A DNA stretch of 64,000 bases, from positions 62,001-126,000 of the forward strand of contig JASANC010003630.1 of assembly GCA_030248135.1 (NCBI GenBank), in the 5' to 3' direction. This document shows, in pieces, positions 35,382 to 46,900 of the stretch. The position numbers and the translations under genes were made by a program. The notes under the pieces are model-generated. The model made no database searches. It was not told where the DNA came from and worked only from the letters and a program-made list of their open reading frames with translations. This DNA comes from Theristus sp. LFF4_11. Its lineage: Eukaryota > Nematoda > Chromadorea > Monhysterida > Xyalidae. Numbering within the stretch: the first letter of the stretch is position 1; every line of letters begins with the position of its first letter.

Positions 35382-35937
35382 GGTGACAAATTTAAAACTT
35401 TTGGTCAGTTTGAAACCAGAAAATGAATTGCAAAACGAAACACTTCAGACATGAAACAAAGCAATATCCAGATTCCAGAGGAATGAAAGAAACATTCTTG
35501 ATATCGAATCAAGATCGCGAAATGATAAAAAAAATAACCGAGAAAATGAAACGTGGGGAACGGGCAGCCAATCAGCTACAGTAAAAAAAGTAACAGCAGC
35601 AGACACGTACATCACACAAGCATCTCAGTCTGTTTCAAACGCACAGAAAGCTAACGGAAATGCTGCAGCTATAGATACATAGCTCGCTCCGCCCATAAAT
35701 GTATAAATGTCACCTCACTGTGAGGCGGAGTTCACACGGTCAAATGCAATCAGTGTTGTTCTCCAAGAACACAAGTGCAACAACAAGAAAATAAAGAGCA
35801 CACTCTTTTTGGAGGAAAACGGTCCCACAACAATATAAAAAACTTCTTTTAATTGATAACTCTAACAAAAAAATCAAGAACTGTACAAAAAATCACCAGC
35901 CGGCCACCAGTGTTCAGTCTTCAGTGTCACACAGTTC

Positions 35938-38101
35938 TCAACTGGTGTACTTTTTCACCCAGTAAGCGATCAAGCATGCGATGGCGAGTGCGCGCGCGGC
36001 GCCGCTGTACCAGGTGGCGTACTGCATGCCGTGCATGTACCACTGCACCACTGCTGCCAGCGTGTACTTGCTGTGACGCAGCATGACGTACGTCTCCGGC
36101 GACAGTGTGCACTGCAGCCAGTAGCGCGTGTACACGTGCAGCGCGATGAACAGCCAACTGAAGAACATCATTTGCTGCAATGCAAAACGGAGCCTTCATT
36201 TCGTGTCTTCTCGGAAGCACGGTGAAATTCAGATCAGATTCAAGGCAATTTCAGTCTAAAATATGCCGCTTCAAACTGTCATCTTTTTTTGGTTCTTCGA
36301 TGCATTTGCAGAATAATGTTATGCTTTAATGCGGCGATTCAAAATTCCGCAAAGTGATCCTGTCGTATCTTGGAGTAACTTCGGAAATTTTGAACTGCCG
36401 CCTGAAACTGATTTCCATTTTTGCAGTGAGTCGCAGAACTGATACAATATAACACATTTCAGATAGCGAGACTATTTTTATCCAGCTAAAAAACCACGAA
36501 CGAACATATGAATAGATGTGCATGATGCCACGCGTCAGATGGTACAGCAGCGTCGGTGTGAACGAGTCGTACGCAAGCACGTAAGCGGGCGTCGCCTGCA
36601 TCGCAGGCACAAGCACCAACATCGACAGGATGAAGTTCTCAACCGGCGTTTTGCTCTTGACGCATTTGTGGTGCATCAGCTGAAATTGGAACGCTACTAA
36701 AGTTGCATTCACGAAGTCCTGTATCGAATGCACAATAGTGAATTTTTTCATAGTGTGTAGCGTTCTCTAAAGTGGCACAACATTGTGAAAGACAGCTCAC
36801 AATGATGAAAGCGCCCTGGCAAACGGCAAGCACTGGCATGGCGATTATGCCAACGATGACGTGGTCGAGGTAGTAGATGCCTGGCTCCACCCAACACAAC
36901 GACTGCGACAGCGCCACTGCGATCTGCACACGACATCAGTTACAATGCACGATGCTTTCAGAATGCCAGACACGAAAACGAACCAGTAAATTCGCCTTAT
37001 TGAAGAACTGTCAATCGCTTGAGAAAACTAGACGTTGAAATGCAGAAAACTGCGCTTGTTTATACAAAACCCGCACTTTTTTAAATTCCGCATCAGTTTT
37101 AGCCATTTTGTAATTCCCAAAGCTTACTAAACAAACGCGTTCAGTCAACCGTGAGTTTATCAGAATAAAACACAAGAAAGATCGCACCAACCACAATGGG
37201 AACACGTGCCCGATCGAATCTGTACTTGCGGAATACCGCCAATCGACCAGTGGCCAGCAGGACGACCAGCGTGGTCATGAAGTCGACCGATCTGAGTGCG
37301 TACAGGCCGCCCTCTTTTGGGTACGCGTGGATCAGATGCTGACACACGGAGATGCCCGATTGCAGCGACGCCAACACGGCCGTCTGCTGCAGTGGCAGGC
37401 GCTCAACGCGGGGCCACACCAGTTTACCTGCAAAGCAACGAACCATCTACATTTTCACACAGTAGCAAACGTGTCTATTAAATAATTTCAGTAGAGTACA
37501 TACCGTAAAGTCTTGCATATAAGGTTCCTCCCACTTATAAGACCCCCACCCAAAAGTGGGCGGAGTGTCACACGGCGGGAAACCCAAAAATTCAAAATTT
37601 TAACTTGGTCGAAATCCCACCCCGTTTATAAGGCCCGGACCTCCTAATCTTTGCTTTATAAGACCTCCTCCCACTTATAAGGCTGTCACACAAAATTCCA
37701 CTTTTTTCAGAAATTTTTGATTTTCAAATTTAAATAAGGAGACCTTATATGCAAGACTTTACGGTACATGAAGCAATGGTTTCCCAGCTGCATCCAAACC
37801 AATCAATCGACACATTCAGCTCAACAATCAGCTATAAAGTTTTGTGCGGATTTTCTATGGTATCGCTTGCAAACCGATTTCGACGAATGCACTCACTTGC
37901 AATGAGCATGATCACAAGCAACAGTAAATTGCTGAACCACTCGGATAGCATCGTCGTCGCACCGTACAAATAGTAGACGGCATTGCGCGACATTGCGGCC
38001 ATGTGCCCGCTCGTGAAGTGCAGAACAACGTAGCCGCCATAGGCGAACGGAGTCACTTCGGTCACGGCCGTCAGTCCGGTGACCAGAGCGGTGGCAACCA
38101 T
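35938..38101 (-). CDS. Unassigned multi-pass membrane protein (about seven helices), 5 exons
   Basis: I do not recognise the family. Five exons join in phase: 38101-37897, 37427-37192, 36923-36801, 36679-36506, 36174-35938, giving about 324 residues. The start at 38101 (MVATALVTGL) is chosen because an acceptor-like CAG lies upstream; the frame is also open to an ATG at 38218. Hydrophobic segments are visible at about residues 22-32 (weak), 56-68, 110-122, 142-152, 162-186, 200-220, 244-262 and 300-316. Distinctive features are HLIHAYPKEGG, a Trp/Tyr-rich carboxy half (HVYTRYWLQC, QWYMHGMQYATWY) and a basic end WVKKYTS. No signal peptide or catalytic motif is evident. The first intron contains a 262 bp TA-flanked MITE and a longer Tc1-like TIR element lies just upstream, so the promoter region is transposon-derived. 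Candidate assignments such as a TLC-domain or orphan 7TM protein could not be supported. Confidence 0.72.
36284..36440. mobile_element. Short palindromic MITE (GGTTCTGCGACTC family)
   Basis: TTTGGTTCTTCGATGCATTTG at the left and GCAGTGAGTCGCAGAAC at the right. The core is GCGGCGATTCAAAATTCCGC ... GGAAATTTTGAACTGCCGC. It lies in the last intron of the multi-pass membrane protein gene. Confidence 0.65.
37503..37764. mobile_element. 262 bp TA-flanked MITE (CCGTAAAGTC ends), copy 1
   Basis: Starts CCGTAAAGTCTTGCATATAA and ends with its inverse; TA at 37501-37502 and 37765-37766. Several inner TTATAAGNC / CCACTTATAA motifs repeat. It lies in intron 1 of the multi-pass membrane protein gene and is opposite in orientation to copy 2. 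Confidence 0.9.
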
Positions 38102-38228
38102 GTTTGTATTTGGCTCAAGCGCAAGGCGCGTCCGATTTGCAACACTGTGACATGAACTGGTGATGCGGGAAATTGGAAAGGGTGACCCATCAGTCATGAT
38201 AAAAAGCAGACATTTCAAAAACTATGTA

Positions 38229-39119
38229 CAGTGGCGGCCAAAAGTGTTGGAACGCTGCGCGCATGTGTGCGCGTAGGTTGCGCGTGTGTATTATCAGCCT
38301 TACAAACGCTATTACAAGAATCCCATGCTACTTTTTTTTTGTTTTTTTAGACCACTGAGTGTATCTAGCACACTATTCGCAGGTTTTTTTTCGCTGAAGC
38401 ATACATTTATTTGACAAATACCGAACATTACAACACACCTCCATTTGGCAGTAAAACTATTTCAAAATTACCGTAAAGTCTTGCACATAAGGTCTCCTTA
38501 TATAAATTTGAAAATCAAAAATTTCTGAAAAAAGTGGAATTTTGTGTGACAGCCTTATAAGTGGGAGGAGGTCTTATAAAGCAAAGATTAGGAGGTCCGG
38601 GCCTTATAAACGGGGTGGAATTTCGACCAAGTTAAAATTTTGAATTTTTTGGTTTCCCGCCGTGTGACACTCCGCCCACTTTTGGGTGGGGGTCTTATAA
38701 GTGGGAGGAACCTTATATGCAAGACTTTACGGTATCTGGCAAGAAACTACAGCGGAATAAACAATACAACCTGACTGGAACCCGAACATGAACGCAATAC
38801 ACGTCTGTTAGATAATTTAAACACAAACAAACGCTAATACTTCGTAGAATAGTTTTATTGCCAATGATTTTGAATCAGTTTTACTGCGAGTCATATGCAA
38901 TGGAGGTGTGTTGTAATGTTCGGTATTTGTCAAATAAATGTATGCTTCAGTGAAAAAAACCCTGCAAATAGTGTGCTAGATACACTCAGTGGTCTAAAAA
39001 ACAAAAAAAATTACCATGGGATTCTTTTACAGCGGTTGTACGGTTGATGCAACACACGCGCAATACACAGCACACACGCACACACCTGCGCAGCGTTCCA
39101 ACACTTTTGGCCGCCACTG
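38229..39119. mobile_element. Tc1/mariner-like TIR element (CAGTGGCGGCC ends), interrupted by a second MITE
   Basis: 891 bp including the insertion. The ends CAGTGGCGGCCAAAAGTGTT and its inverse ACTTTTGGCCGCCACTG resemble Tc1/mariner termini, and TA flanks both sides (38227-38228, 39120-39121). Arms of about 230 bp are largely complementary. No transposase is encoded. Confidence 0.88.
38471..38732. mobile_element. 262 bp TA-flanked MITE (CCGTAAAGTC ends), copy 2, nested in 38229-39119
   Basis: Same length as copy 1 and near identical, in reverse orientation. TA at 38469-38470 and 38733-38734. Nesting shows that it jumped after the larger element. Confidence 0.9.
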
Positions 39120-39122
39120 TAT

Positions 39123-39394
39123 ATTGAAAAGAACACAGCAACTGAAACAGCTGAACAACGGTGAACACAACAACAACGTGCAGCATCATCACACAACACT
39201 GGAGTTGTGTAATTTTAAATATGAATTTTTACTATTTATTATTATATATTTTTAAAACATTGAAAAGAACACAGCAACTGAAACAGCTGAACAACGGTGC
39301 ACACAACAACAACGTGCAGCATCATCACACAACACTGGAGTTGTGTAATTTTAAATATGAATTTTTACTATTTATTATTATATATTTTTAAAAC
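39123..39394. repeat. Two tandem copies of a 136 bp unit
   Basis: Units 39123-39258 and 39259-39394 differ at about one base. The left boundary falls within two bases of the TA that ends the Tc1-like element. Confidence 0.9.
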
Positions 39395-40348
39395 AACCTG
39401 ATATGAGCTGCTTAAAACTCTGCTATACCAACCAGCAAATGCACCCATATAATTGGCAAAAAATTGAAGTTTTGTCAAAGACAGACAAGAGAAGACGATA
39501 TACCAAATCACGGATGAAGTGAAAATACGCACGAAACCGATTCTGTGTGGGAGATGGAGTGACCAATGCGCATGAAAGTATGTTAACACCGAAGACTTGG
39601 ACATTATGAATACACAAAATATTGACCGACACACGATGCAGGCAATTGGATGCAAATCCAGCGCACATGCAGAAGCAACAGAAAACATCCATGCACACAC
39701 ACAACCGTGTTGTTGATGGTCGAGTAAAGTTATGAATGACTGTTTATGTTTTTACACACGGTAGTGAAGCCGTACACACGCGCAGTCTTGTAAACAACAC
39801 AGTAATCCATGGGCGCAACAACAGACATTGCACTTGAAACTTGATTACATTGATCCTGACTTTTGAACATCTGATGCATTATGAAAAAACAATTCCCGCA
39901 AAACACAAAAAAACGAAATTGTAGCTGTGGACTGCAGAGTGCCGCGGCGTCCGAGCGAGCCTCGTGCGTTCTGAAGCTAGACGCTAAATCGTCGCTGGCG
40001 TGCAGTCTAGCTGACGCCAACTTGGCGCGACGTTTCCGCAATGGCGGCAATCAAAAACAACAGCAGCATGTGGCGGTGCATGTAAATAAAGACACACACG
40101 TTGACGTTGTCAATTCGCCCACAATAATAAAAACCACTAGTTACATTAAAAACGCGTGGAAACACGTGCGAAAAAAACCCGAATCGCATCAGTGCTTGTT
40201 TATTACTTTGCGTTTTCTAACCATGTTTTATTTACAAACCAATTATAAAAAACCGTACCCGCAAGTTTGTTCACGTGATTTATGTACGACAGAACAATTA
40301 TAACCACATTTCGAACTTAACACATGAGCTCATTTAACAACAACGACA
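39395..40348. other. Intergenic interval before the DHX34 3' end
   Basis: About 950 bp with short ORFs only, none with recognisable domains. It contains the two AATAAA signals of DHX34 (minus strand, 40227-40232 and 40199-40204). Confidence 0.4.
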
Positions 40349-40902
40349 CTATTTACACGACTTTTTATGTCTGAGAATATCCACCGGCCTCAATGCGAAT
40401 GTATGTGAGCATTTATCACAGGTGTACCGCCTCAAACTGGCATCAGCACGCAGCTGCTCCTCAATGGGATCAATCGGCTCCGCTTTCGCACGATCAGACA
40501 ACTCAGACTCATCTCCAGCCAATGCATTTCGCAATTGTTCACATTCCGACACGTGCGTCAATCGTTCTTCGGCAGTGCTGAAATGAACCGGATTTTATAA
40601 CGAGAATTCTGATTCTGATTCCATAAACTAACTAGACAGTCCACAAATCGACTCAATTTCAGCAGCACGATCAGCATGATACAACTAAGCGCCCGTTCTA
40701 CTTGCAATAAGTTGCAAGCAACGTCGACGCACCTATAAAACTGCTCGCTGCAATGCGTGCACGTCCACTTGGTCGCCACATACGCGTCGTAGCTGACCGC
40801 GTCCGGCGTGGTGCCGATCGAGAAACGGTCGGCCGGCAGATGGCGCTCGTCGCGCGCCACCCGCTCGGCGTTGGTCAGCTGCAGACGCCGCATGCTGAAC
40901 AC
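40349..40902 (-). other. DHX34: DHX34 exons 18-19: Cys-rich carboxy terminus
   Basis: Exons 40902-40733 and 40577-40349. Exon 18 encodes [11 protein letters not shown] and exon 19 [20 protein letters not shown], matching the paired CxxC elements that end human DHX34 (WTCPHCG and YHCEACGKDF). Together they may bind zinc. The stop is at 40349-40351. AATAAA on the minus strand occurs at 40227-40232 and 40199-40204, about 120-150 bp downstream. Confidence 0.88.
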
Positions 40903-43900
40903 CTGCGCATTAGGACGGCGACAACACTGAGCAGAACTCACGAACACTCGGCGCAGTGACGTCAAACGGGAAAACATATGCAGTGTCTTGCATTCGGCTG
41001 GCACTGGAATCTGGCTGCGGCAAGCTGGTGAGACCAATCGATGAACTCAATTCAGAAACAGCCAATCAACTGATTGCATATGAATCGATCACAGTTTTCG
41101 ACTATAGTTTGAAAAGGCAATGCACTCCCCCATTGACAAAAACACTTGTCCACACATACAATGTTGGAAAGGCGAGTGTCGAGTGAGTGACTGTGTGTTG
41201 GTTTGTGACTGCGCAGCATTACTGTGTTTACACAACAGACTGTCTTCAGACAGGACTCCATTATCTAAAAATGCGGGAGACGCATATAAAAGGAGGAATA
41301 TGGCCTTGTGTAAGCAGTGAAAGACTTGGCTCGACAACCTTTTCAAGTCTCTGATGTGGTACACACGGATACAAGTACATAAGAGTCATATTTTTGCGCC
41401 GCGTTTGTTGTTTACAAGCTTGTTGAAAAGCGTAAAAATTTTGAAGTTATCTAGATATTTTTCAATTGTCCTCTTCAGTTTAGTCTAAAATCACATCATG
41501 TGCGAAATTCTGTACAGCATGGCCGAATAAATGAGGCAGTCCATCAAGGCGGGATTAGTCGCTGACTAGGAGTTGTCTTTTTCAAAAATGCCAACATAAC
41601 TTCCAATCATGTGTGCAAGGGAGAAAGAATGAACAGAATAATACGGATAATCCATTAGCTTAAAAAACGCGTCAAATTTGGCATACAATTTGGTTTCTGA
41701 ACTTCTTTTTCTTTTATTCAAAATTCGCGCGCTCCTTGCACCCTGAAAAAAGCTGCCATGTTTAATCGGCTATACTGTAAATTCTGTGCAAAAAACAGAA
41801 ACATCAGAGATTGCAAAACATTGCTGCATGTAGCTTTATCGTTCTTGCTAACGTACGCACCGCTGTGCATACAGCAGCACCAGTGCAAAAAGTGTTGTCT
41901 TCCGTTGATTTTCACCCTTTTTACCAAACTCTTGTGCCAGGATAAACCGGTGAGTCATTGCCACAGAAGGAGACCTTGCGTTCCCAATGCCTCTGCGATA
42001 CACTTTGTGCAAACCAGTGTCAGCGATCGATGTCTGATCGTTATTTTAGTGGCTTTAGAGGTCGCTAAATGCTAGAAAAAGGCAAATGTGAAAGTTTCAT
42101 TTGTCTACAATGTACGAGGGTTGCCACTTGCAACCTAAATAAAAAATAAACGGCGCAAAAATATGACTCTTATGTACTTGTATCCGTGTGTACCACATCA
42201 GAGACTTGAAAAGGTTGTCGAGCCAAGTCTTTCACTGCTTACACAAGGCCATATTCCTCCTTTTATATGCGTCTCCCGCATTTTTAGATAATATTCTGAC
42301 TTTTACATAAGCCCCGAAGGTCGGACCAAAATCACAATACGTTGGGCACACAACTCAGGTTTTTCATTTTTCGTTTTTAGGCCAATTTCGTCTATGCTAT
42401 TTCTACGGCCGATTCGCCCAAAATCGTCACGATTCAGTACCTAGAAATTGCTCACATAAGAAAACTGACCCAAAAGCCGTGATCGGCGCAATGAATTACC
42501 ATAGAAAACACCGACTTCTTGTTTTTCATTTCTGGACCGGTTTCACTAAATTCCACGGCCGATTCGCCCGAAATCGTCACGATTCGGTATCTAGAGTTGC
42601 TCACATGAAAAAACTATCACAGAATCCGTGATCAGTGTATTTAATTACCATGGAAAACACCGTTTTTTTTGTTTTTCATTTCTGGACCAATTTCGCCAAT
42701 TTCCACGGCCGATTCGCCCGAAATCGTCACGATTCAGTATCTAGAGTTGCTCACATAAAAAACTAACACAAAATCCGTGATCAGCGCATTGAATTACCCT
42801 GGAAAACATCCTTTTCTTATTTTTCGTTTCTGGACCGATTTCGCCAATTTCCACGGCCGATTCGCCCGAAATCGTCACGATTCAGTATCTAGAGTTGCTC
42901 ACGTAAGAAAACTAACCCAAAATCCGTAATCAGCGCATTGAATTACCCTGGAAAACACCCTTTTCTTGTTTTTCGTTTCTGGACCGATTTCGCCAATTTC
43001 GACGGCCGATTCGCCCGAAATCGTCACGATTCGGTATCTAGAGTTGCTCACATAAGAAAACTAACCCAAAATCCGTGATCGGCGCAATGAATTACCATGG
43101 AAAACACCGACTTCTTGTTTTTCATTTCTGGACCGGTTTCACTAAATTCGACGGCCGATTCGCCCGAAATCGTCACGATTCGGTATCTAGAGTTGCTCAC
43201 ATAAAAAACTAACACACAATCCGTGATCAGCGCATTGAATTACCCTGGAAAACACCTTTTTCTTGTTTTTCGTTTCTGGACCGATTTCGCCAATTTCGAC
43301 GGCCGATTCGCCCGAAATCGTCACGATTCGGTATCTAGAGTTGCTCACATAAGAAAACTAACCCAAAATCCGTGATCAGCGGATTGAATTACATTGGAAA
43401 ACATAGTTTTCTTGTTTTTCATTTCTAGACCGATTTCGCCGATTTCCACGGCCGATTCGCCCGAAATCGACACGATTCAGTATCTAGAGTTGCTCACGTA
43501 AAAAAACTAACCCAAAATCCGTGATCAGCGCATTGAATTACCCTGGAAAACAATCTTTTCTTGTTTTTCGTTTCTGGACCGATTTCGCCAATTTCGACGG
43601 CCGATTCGCCCGAAATCGTCACGATTCAGCATCTAGAGTTGCTCACGTAAAAAAACTAACCCAAAATCCGTGATCAGCGCAGTGACTTACAACGGACTCG
43701 ACATTTTGCCTACTATTTTACGCAGCTCAGACACAATTTGTACGACTGAAAAACTGATAACCAGTCAAAAGTCTACGAACTTTCAAAGAATGCACAATAT
43801 TGACTCAAAAAAGTGCCCGGGCAAAACAATTAACAAAATTTCAAAAAATACGGATGAAATTACCCTAGGAAACATTTTTGTTCAACTGTGAAAGTGTCCC

Positions 43901-46900
43901 AACTAAAATTGAAAGGGCGAACACTTAAAACCAGGTGAAAACCCTCCGAACAATTAAAAATGCCCAATTTTTACCCAAAAACAGGGTCGGGGTAAAAAAT
44001 TAACCCAATTTTCAAAATCTCCGGGTGGAATTACCCTAGGGAACATTTTTGTTCGACTGTGAAAGTGTCGCAGGTAAAAATTTAAAGGGCGAACACATGT
44101 TGATTACATACCTGAAAAAAAAGGACAAAGGGAAAGAAGTAACACTGTTTTCAGAATAGGTTTTTCATGTCTACAGCGTATGAAAAGTAGTCGGAAAAAA
44201 ATTTTTTCGCGGCTCCAAGCACAACTTGGGTGTTCGTTTCGTGTGCACGGAACCAAGTTGTGGCTTTCTTGCTCGCTGGACGCAGCGAGCAAATTTGAAA
44301 AAAGCGCGCGAGCGGATAACGGCTCATATTATGCGTGATGCGCTGTCCGCTCGCTGGCGCTCGCTCGCGCATCCGCATGATTCTAACAACATTTCAACAG
44401 AACATCAAAACATTCTCAGCCACTCTTCGCCGACTCTCCCAGATAAGCAAAAATTCAGAACTTCTTAATCCGTACAATTTCAGTTTCGAAAAAATCACAC
44501 AACGCTCGAGCCAGCGCGTCGCTTCGGTAGGAATCGCCAGAAACCTGCGCAAATAATCACCTGTAGTAACACATTGACTGAAACTGAAACTCGATAAAAC
44601 TATAAAGCGCACCTTTCTCTGCAGGCACTCAGCCAACATCGTGCGAATGTGATGTGCCCGTCGATACAACGATTCACCGTCACCGTTCGGGCGAAGGCCA
44701 AACTCAATGAAGTCGTCCACTGTGACGCGCATGAAATCGTGGGACCAGTCGACCTTTGGAAAAGTGAATAACAACATGAACGAAAACAATGTTCATAACA
44801 CCAAACAAGAATAATTCTGAATGCTTCAAGTTCAACTTGAGCCCAATAATCACAAGGCTAATATCCATTTTTTGGTTCTCCGACACAATGCGTAGTTTCC
44901 TGCTTTCTTATGACAACTGAAAACTTCTAAATGGTCGTAGCTCAGGTACTTTATTCTACCTCTCCGCACGTATTGAGTCGCAGAACCAAAAAACGCCACA
45001 ACCTTGCGTGCGATGATGATCAGCGTGTGCAGCGCGGCGACACGAATGGCGTTCACCAAGTACGGCTTCGTCGTGTCCAGCATCATGCCGTAAAAGATGG
45101 CCTGACAATTTAGAGAAAACGATAACTAACAACTCATTATTGGTTTCCTGAAAATACCAAAATTTCGCAAACTTGGTGGTTCGCCGAGAATCCTTGGGCG
45201 TCTTTTGTGATGCACAAAACTTCGGGATCGTGCGCGAGACAGCCGTTCGGGTGCAGAATGACATACGCCTTTTGGCGGCTGTGCACGGTCAGATCGGTGC
45301 CGACCTGAACTGGCAAGTTGTTCATAGCAGATAAGCTAACAAACGTGGCACAAACTGCGGTCGAACTGTGAAATATGCGCAATTAAAGCTGATTGGCTGC
45401 TTTGAAGTGGGTTCGTTAGTTGGCCCAACCAGCTCGTTGCATGCCTGCAAGGTTGTCTGCAGTTCACCAGCTGCAATTGAAGCGGTGCTTGATTGTGCAT
45501 TACTGGCAGCATGAAACAAACACACAGGCACGACAAACACATTGACGAGACCCATGTGTTTCCTGTGGCGCACAAGAAACACACAGGTACATCACCTGCA
45601 TAAAATCACACACCCTCACAAACACACAAGCACACAAACACACAGGCACCACACGCACAACAAACGCCATGTACCGACCTTGTACGTGTTGTACTGGTCG
45701 AGTATCCCGTACTGCGGGTACAGTCCAGCCGAGAGTATGCACTTGATCAAGGTGGCCGTTGCGTGCGTCAACCGGTGCTCCCTCAGCTCGTCGGCAATGT
45801 CTCGACTCGTGTAACGCATGTCAAACTCGACGGACGCCACGTCGCCCGACTTTGCAGCATCTTGCACGGTTGATGATTGGTGGTCGTCTGCTGAAACGCA
45901 ATGATGGACGAGCCAACGTTGAGAAATGCGGTTGAAAAGCGGTGTGATGGGAAAATGGCACAGAATGTCGGTGAGAATGAGAAACTGACGATATATCTTG
46001 TCACTGTCGTTGTTGCACTACCATGACAGTCATGCTGTACAGTTCAAATGCTAATTTTCGCTGATGATCATGCAGCGCAACAAAAACTGAAAATGCTAAA
46101 TTCCATTTATGTTATGCCCATGGTTTATCCCCCTCACTTTCAGCAGCGTCACGTGCGATCGAGTCAAAGTGTTCGTCCGCCTTCAGCAGTTTTCGTTTGC
46201 GTTGCTCGTTGCGCGCCTTTCGTTTCAAGTCCTTGTAGCGTTTCATCTCGCCGGCGCGAATGCGCCTGAAGAGGAATTGCGAAATAAACTAAGCAAATTT
46301 AGAATCATTCCGTAACTATCAAAATACGCTGCCTTCTCAGCTGTGTGCAGGTTTCCAGAGAATGCTGTATCCACAAGACAGACATTTGAATTTCGCGCTC
46401 TCGCACTGTCTGCACACAGCATTGAAACGCAGCACAATTGTTTGATGCTGCAAACCTGCCAGCGGAGCCCATGGCGGCCTGTTGCTCGAGGCTGACCCTT
46501 TCGATCAGGTCCGAGTCTTCCAGCAACTCACGAAACTGCGTTCTCAGCTTGGTGACGTCATAGAGACGTTGCTCCTCGATGCCGCGTCGTGCGCACCAGC
46601 GGCGTGTCGGCTCGCGTGCTTCCAATTTCACCTTCAGTTGCATTTTTTTGTTTTTTAGTGCAACTGGATTTGGAAACAAACGAGCGTCGTTGCTTAGAGG
46701 CTGTCCCCACCTCCCTATCGCGGGCGTAGGCATTGGCCCACACGAAGGGACGATTTGCGTCCATACACCCCACACACAAAACAACCGGGATTTGGTACCT
46801 TCGGGTTTTTGGAACCGGTTTGTGGACTATAGATTAAAAAGTCAAAGATGTGTTTGAAAAAAAAAACAAAATGCCCGAATATTTTCATGTAGCAGGCTGA

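Noticed and set aside
39881..40303. 140-codon plus-strand ORF upstream of the DHX34 3' end
   Set aside because: No domain, low complexity, and it covers the DHX34 polyadenylation signals.
41758..42075. Cys-rich 105-codon ORF inside the 1 kb TIR element
   Set aside because: No recognisable domain, overlapping an ORF on the other strand, and no sign of transposase motifs.
42340..43690. CRISPR-like regular repeat array
   Set aside because: Units are 149 bp, contiguous, without unique spacers, in a eukaryotic intron; it is a satellite.
44226..44556. Overlapping plus-strand ORFs near 44.2-44.6 kb
   Set aside because: They overlap the start of a DHX34 intron and a GC-rich inverted stretch; no domain and no consistent splice partners.
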